NCBI GenBank assembly: GCA_025403435.1
Contig: CM046338.1
Location: forward strand, 18,761,399 to 18,825,398
From: Artocarpus heterophyllus
Lineage: Eukaryota; Streptophyta; Magnoliopsida; Rosales; Moraceae
Direction of reading: 5' to 3'
Length of the DNA stretch: 64,000 nt
The notes beneath the pieces were generated by a model that saw nothing but the letters and a program-made list of their open reading frames with translations, did no database searches and was not told the origin of the DNA. Each line of letters opens with the position of its first letter. Positions within the stretch are counted from its first letter, which is position 1. Positions 59,401 to 64,000 of this stretch are shown here, piece after piece. The position numbers were made by a program, and so were the translations under genes.

Positions 59401-59661
59401 GCAGATTGGGTATGGAGTCCGCTGTTGTAATGTTTCCGCTACTCATGTTTAAAGTTATTTTGATATGAAATGATTAAAAGAAAGATTTTATGAAAGTAAA
59501 AGTATTAATTATGTAAATACAAGTATGTGAAAGTATTTTGGGAATTATCAAAGTTAATGTAAGTAAATTATTTATTCCCATTTTAAAAAAAAATCCTAAA
59601 TTTTTGCCCTAAAGTAAGTAAGAAAGAGTTTTATCACAACCCGAAAAGGCGGGTTGTGACA
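56451..59661 (+). mobile_element. Long Ty3/gypsy-type solo LTR, plus orientation
   Basis: A 3211-bp unit begins TGTAATGATCGAG and ends GGCGGGTTGTGACA. It is flanked by the perfect 5-bp duplication TTTCT (56446-56450 and 59662-59666). It shares phrases with 51417-55532 in the opposite orientation (GGCCCAATAA, TTACCATGAGTCA, TACTGT words), so both belong to one family. There are no genes inside. It interrupts the pol remnant of element A. Confidence 0.88.
58590..58990. repeat. TACCTGTGTGTAC minisatellite
   Basis: About a dozen copies of a word close to GTACCTGTGTGTAC recur at 20-40-bp intervals, partly in a longer unit with AATGAGCATGTGTA and CATGATTT. It lies inside the solo LTR and produces a repetitive open frame on the minus strand that is not a gene. 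Confidence 0.85.
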
Positions 59662-59800
59662 TTTCTTTCCTTTGATCTCTAAAGACAACCATCCCTAGAA
59701 AAGAGTGATTCCATACTGAATAGGTTAAAAACCTATCTTGGAATCTTGTATTGCAAAATTCTCTAGAACTTTATCTATGTACATGGTTTATCATTTTAAT
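59662..59800 (-). pseudogene. Element A pol, part upstream of the insertion
   Basis: On the minus strand, words corresponding to ATAAAGTTCTAGAGAATTT and GATTCCAAGATAGG parallel 48780-48880 of element B, the end of reverse transcriptase. The match fades beyond about 59800, and the rest of element A, including its 5' LTR, is not found in the window. Confidence 0.7.
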
Positions 59801-60085
59801 TCATTTGTGTTCTCATTTGCTTAATGCTTCTAATTTGTTGAGAGATAAATTAGTTGATTTTGATTTATGGATTTTAATGCTCAAGAAAAAATAATTCATT
59901 TATTGGTTCTCAGATACACAATCTTAGTTGTTGTTGAGTTTGAGAGAATCAATAACATTTTGATGATCACTATAAGGATGTGCTTAATGAGTGTGGAGGA
60001 GGACGGGTTACATAGAGATATTAATTTGAATATCTACGCCTATAATCTCATTGGACACTTAAGAGACATAATGAGGTGACATCAG
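59801..60085. other. Unassigned spacer
   Basis: Ends in GACATCAG before an LTR-like TGTAACATCC. A 70-codon frame at 59867 has no known motif. Confidence 0.4.
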
Positions 60086-60985
60086 TGTAACATCCTCTTA
60101 CGAGCGCCACATTAGTATAATCTCATTGTCTTGAAATAAAATAAGAGTAATAAATTCTTTAAGAAAGAAAACCTTGAAGAAAATAAATTCCAAACTAATG
60201 GTATGTGAGGTTTAAGGAAGAAAAGAGAGTATAAAAGCATGGAGGAATATAAGAAAAGATGGATGCAAGAAAAAGGGATAAGAATAATATGTGTGCTTGA
60301 AGCCACATATTTATAAGCATAAATAACCCTAACCCTAATCTAATTAGGTTTTCTTTTTTTCTTTTTCTTTTTTTTGGTTTCCCACATTTACGATTTATTA
60401 ATATATATAATATAATATAAACGGTTATATGTTATAATAAATATAATATAATATAATATAATATAAATAATAATATAAAACGGCTATATGTTTACATATA
60501 ATATAATATAATATAATTTAATTATTTATATACAACAATAATATTTGCTCTGATGGCCCCAAAAAATATTAAGTTACACATTATTTTTTTAAACACTTTA
60601 TGTTATCGAGTTTCTTAATGTCATAATAAAAATATCACACATGTAATTATCATGACATCAAAAATATTATATAAATAAGAAAATATGCAATAAAATTTAT
60701 GTCATTATCAAGAATATAACTTTAGGGCATACATAACTCTAGAACATTATAAAGATTATAAATTTAGAGCAATTTAAAATTCTTAATATAATAATAAATA
60801 CTTATGTTTATCATCATTTTTTTGACATGAACAACACGAGCATATTGATCCCTCGTGGCTATCACCTGTGACATTATTAAACAAAAAAGTTAATGTACTT
60901 AACATAAATAATAATAGCACTTAAAATATAACATTCTAATGTTAATTAATGTAAGTATCAATAAAAGAAAACGACTGGCGTTATA
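60086..60985 (-). mobile_element. Ty3/gypsy-type LTR, minus orientation
   Basis: The left end TGTAACATCCTC is, on the minus strand, GAGGATGTTACA, a common gypsy LTR 3' end. On the right it meets the C-terminal end of a minus-strand pol remnant, the correct place for a 3' LTR. The interior includes long AATAT microsatellite sequence at about 60400-60520. The right border is approximate. Confidence 0.5.
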
Positions 60986-61370
60986 ACTCTCCCCACCTTA
61001 TAAGAGTTTTGTCCTCGAAACTCAAAATAATTGTGGATACTTGGCCTTCATGTGGCCTCCTGCTCTTTGTGGTTATGCAATATGACTCATGCGATTTCCT
61101 TATTTCTCAAAGTCTTGGTCCTTATCTCATATCTCTTTTCCATGTAGCTTCTTTAGTCCTTTGATTTCCCAATAACTCTTTGACTAGAGAAATGTGTATG
61201 TTCCTTAATATCTTCCTTTTCAACCAAAGACATAGTCGGCTTATCCCTGTAGATTATATTCCTTCAAACTTCTAATTCTTTCTTATTGGGCAAAAGAACA
61301 TAGACCTAGTATATACTTCCTTAACATATGAACATGCAAAATGTTGTGTAAAAATTCAAGGTGTTACAAT
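60986..61370 (-). pseudogene. Gypsy pol C-terminal tail
   Basis: On the minus strand the frame ends S-F-E-D-K-T-L-I-R-W-G-E-L and a stop just before the LTR-like sequence. A closing F-E-D-K/Q...G-G-E-type tail is common at the end of chromovirus polyproteins. The remaining 300 bp are too worn to assign domains. Confidence 0.45.
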
Positions 61371-61408
61371 TAGAGCCCTAGATTAATGGATTGTAATTGT
61401 AATTGTAA

Positions 61409-63010
61409 TTGGACATGGTTTATCTTTATTGCTTAGAATTTATTCATGGAATGTGTGGTTACAATTGCGAAAATATTGACCAAAGGGTTTTGAAGGCTAC
61501 AAGCAAAACCCTAGCACTGAACGACATCTCAAAGAATATTCAAGAAACTCCATTCATAAGAAGAATTACTTCTATCATCCCTTCTAAGTACAGCAACCTC
61601 GTATTCGCATGCTTCGATAGAATGTCTGACCTAAAAGATCACCACATGTAGTATAAGAACGTCGTCAATGCAATAAACATCCCAGACTCAATCCTAGATG
61701 AAATGATGTGTAAATTATTTGTATAAAGTTTGAGAGGGCCAGCCCTTCGATGGTTTAGCAACCTACCTACTGGCATGATTGATAGCTTTCAAGAAGTAAC
61801 AAATTCTTTTATCAAAGCTTTCTTGGTGCATATTAGGATAGGCAAGACAACTAAAGATCTTTGGTCGGTAATACAGAGCCTAGGTGAATCGTTACGGGCC
61901 TATATAAAACAATTCAATAAAACTATCTCAGAAATTTTAGATCTAAAGCATGGAACAGCTCAAGAGGCATTAAAAAAGGGACTCTTGTATATATTTTAAT
62001 TCAAAAGTAGCATCTGCTTGGAATATCCTCAAACCATCCAGGAGGTGTCAAACAAAGCAAAAGGATGGATCGATTTGGAAGAAGAAAATGAACGGTGCAA
62101 ACGAGAACTTGTGAGGAACAAGGAACAAAATAGGATGGTCGAGAGACAGTAGAAGGCTCGACCAAATCGAAAGGGACAAACAAGGACACCACCAAGAAAG
62201 GAATGGAGAAAGAAAAAGGAGCACAAGGCACAATAAGAAGCAAACTACTATCACCGTCAAAGTTCGCTCTAAACATATCCCCGACCGAGCTGATTGCACA
62301 ACTGGAAGGGAAGGATTATGTCAGATGGCCAAACAAAATGGCTGTAAGTCAATCCCGCAAGCATACAAAGTACTACGAATTCCATCAAGACACAAGATAT
62401 TTAACGATTGATTGTAAGGCCCTGTGATCAGAGATTATAGAATTATTGAAGAAAGGACATTTGAGAGAATATTTTTCCAAGCGAGGAAAATGAACCTATG
62501 GACTAGACCATGAGTAAGGTAGATCGAGAAGGCCTTCTAGTTTAGGAAAAAACGCCACCACCATCACTAGTCAGGAAGGTCATCGAAGCCATTTGTGGGG
62601 GGCTCCATTTTAGTAATGATTCCACTAACCAGATGAAGGCACATCAGTGAAGAGCGATCCAAGAGAGCATGGGTGCAACAATTGAATAGTACGACAAGCA
62701 CATGATTTTATTTCAAAGCGATGAAGCATCAGGGCTTGACAGGCCACACGTCGATGCCTTGGTTATGAAACTTAATGTTGCTAATTGTGAAATAGGAAGA
62801 ATACTCATTGACAATGGAAGCTCAGCCGCATTTTGTTTCTTTCAATGTTGAAAGAAATGGACATTTATGAGAAAGAGATAGAAAATCTATTACCACGTTG
62901 GTAGGTTTTAATAGAGAAGCGACCACAGTGTTGGGGAAGATTAATTACCTATTTATGCTATCGAAGAAAATAGGATGACAAGTGTCCAAGTCTTGGACTA
63001 CCCTTCTGGA
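61409..63010 (+). pseudogene. Ty3/gypsy (Tat-like) gag-protease remnant
   Basis: One frame from about 61520 to 61999, with two stops, reads SLRGPALRWFSNLP, FIKAFL and QSLGESLRAYIKQFN, the layout of the retrotransposon gag domain (PF03732). At 62240-62430 comes a second gag block with WPNKMA and YYEFHQDTRYLTIDCKAL, where family members carry a Y-C-x-F-H-x-x-x-G-H-x-T-x-x-C motif. At about 62740-62830 is a retropepsin piece, DALVMKLNVANCEIGRILIDN followed by GSSA. The D-N-G-S-S form of the active site is usual in the Tat/Ogre group. Frameshifts separate the blocks, and an LTR at 63020 cuts it. No reverse transcriptase is visible. Confidence 0.78.
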
Positions 63011-63019
63011 TGCAATATC

Positions 63020-64000
63020 TGTAACACTCGTCAATTTTCATGTAACGGTTAATGATAGATATTTAAACGACGTTAAGTATTTTTCCCTTATAATATGATG
63101 TTACTAACTATTTTATTTTGAGTATTATGATAGGTGATAGTCACACGAAATTGATGTGCTCAAGGTGTTCGTGTCAAATATAATGTGTGTATAAAAATTA
63201 ATTATGTTTTGTGATGTTTTAGTGTATACGACAATTCAGCAGGCCTATCCTTCAAAATCGACAGGCCGAATTGTCTCTCACGAAGCGGCAAGCTGATGGA
63301 TTTCATCGGCAAGCTGGACCTCACGACTTTGGCAGGCCAGACTGAGCAGTCGGTAGGCCGAAGACTGCTAACGAGCAATCAACAAACAAATTCCCAAATT
63401 GTAATATCAATGATTATTGTGCTTGGATGATTTTTCTAAGTGATTGGTGCATTTTAAGGAAGAAATGGTTGACTTTGTGGTTTTAATTTATAATGATTGG
63501 ATAATTGATAAGCTTTCCTATTTTGAGAATTTAAAATTTGGTAAGTAGCACTAATTGTTTGACTTTCCCCTTAATGCTCTCTATCCTACATGTGAATTCC
63601 CCATTTTTTTCAAAAAAAAAAAAATCTATTAACATTATAGAGAATGTTATTTTCATACCATTCTCATTTTCACACATATCTCTTCTTTTCTCTCAAAAAA
63701 AATTCTCTTAGAAAACATTCCCTCCTTTCTCCACGTTTTCGCTTCTCCTTCTCTCCCTTAACTTTACTACACATATTTGAATGAAATATTGAGTATTCTT
63801 TTGGGCGAATTCAAAGGAAATTTGAGAAGAATTTTTTTGAGGTAAGAATTTGTTCTCGGTTTATTTCTAAAATATATTTTTCCCTTTTAATCCGACTACT
63901 GTATTTTTGTCTAGGAATTTCCGTTTGCTGTAAAATTTTAATATGATATTCATGTATGTGTTATGTAATATTCCTCAAAATTTCATGCCATTTGGATATT
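63020..64000 (+). mobile_element. Ty3/gypsy-type LTR, truncated by window end
   Basis: It starts TGTAACACTCGTC inside the gag-protease remnant. It has GCAGGCC, CGGCAAGCTG and CAGTCGGTAGGCC phrases near 63235-63365, a CT-rich leader at 63660-63770 and TTTTTTGAGGTAAGAATTTG after it, as in the LTR at 37994. It continues beyond the window. Confidence 0.55.

Overview
This window is plant nuclear DNA, most likely from a dicot. It is strongly AT-rich, has long non-coding stretches, one canonical GT-AG intron in its only intact gene, and a dense nested stack of plant transposable elements. I cannot name the species. I saw no bacterial operon, CRISPR array, rRNA or tRNA gene.

Layout. 1-7765 is intergenic DNA with AT microsatellites, a probable CACTA remnant and a 1.24-kb Mutator-like element (4713-5950) bounded by a perfect 9-bp target duplication. 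7766-15647 is a decayed but end-to-end CACTA (En/Spm) transposon. It has two gene remnants, a TNP2-type transposase and a Transposase_24/DUF8039/Ulp1-like protease protein, and three clusters of hairpin-forming repeats. 15788-16103 is a Ty1/copia LTR. 16.1-29.6 kb holds LTR fragments, MITE-like repeats, a 587-bp tandem duplication and unassigned sequence.

The one gene I consider functional is on the minus strand at 29651-32445. It encodes a 767-aa P-class pentatricopeptide repeat (PPR) protein with two coding exons, an organelle-type N-terminus and 16 perfectly phased 35-aa repeats. A 104-bp MITE sits about 265 bp upstream of its start codon, and a short in-frame uORF lies in the leader.

33-37.9 kb has further MITEs, a long inverted repeat and a hAT transposase fragment. 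37994-59.8 kb is a nested retrotransposon stack whose order of insertion can be read. An old minus-strand copia element (A) has its 3' LTR interrupted by a complete but dead plus-strand copia element of the same family (B, 40970-51400). B in turn carries an 0.8-kb solo LTR with a GC-rich array of 22-bp palindromic repeats. Element A is also hit by two very long Ty3/gypsy-type solo LTRs in opposite orientation (51417-55532 and 56451-59661), each with a perfect 5-bp target duplication. 60-64 kb has a gypsy LTR and pol tail on the minus strand, then a Tat-like gag-protease remnant on the plus strand that is cut by another LTR running off the window.

Apart from the PPR gene, everything recognisable here is mobile-element sequence at various stages of decay. 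Many of the visible lesions are G-to-A or C-to-T changes, as expected of methylated, silenced DNA.
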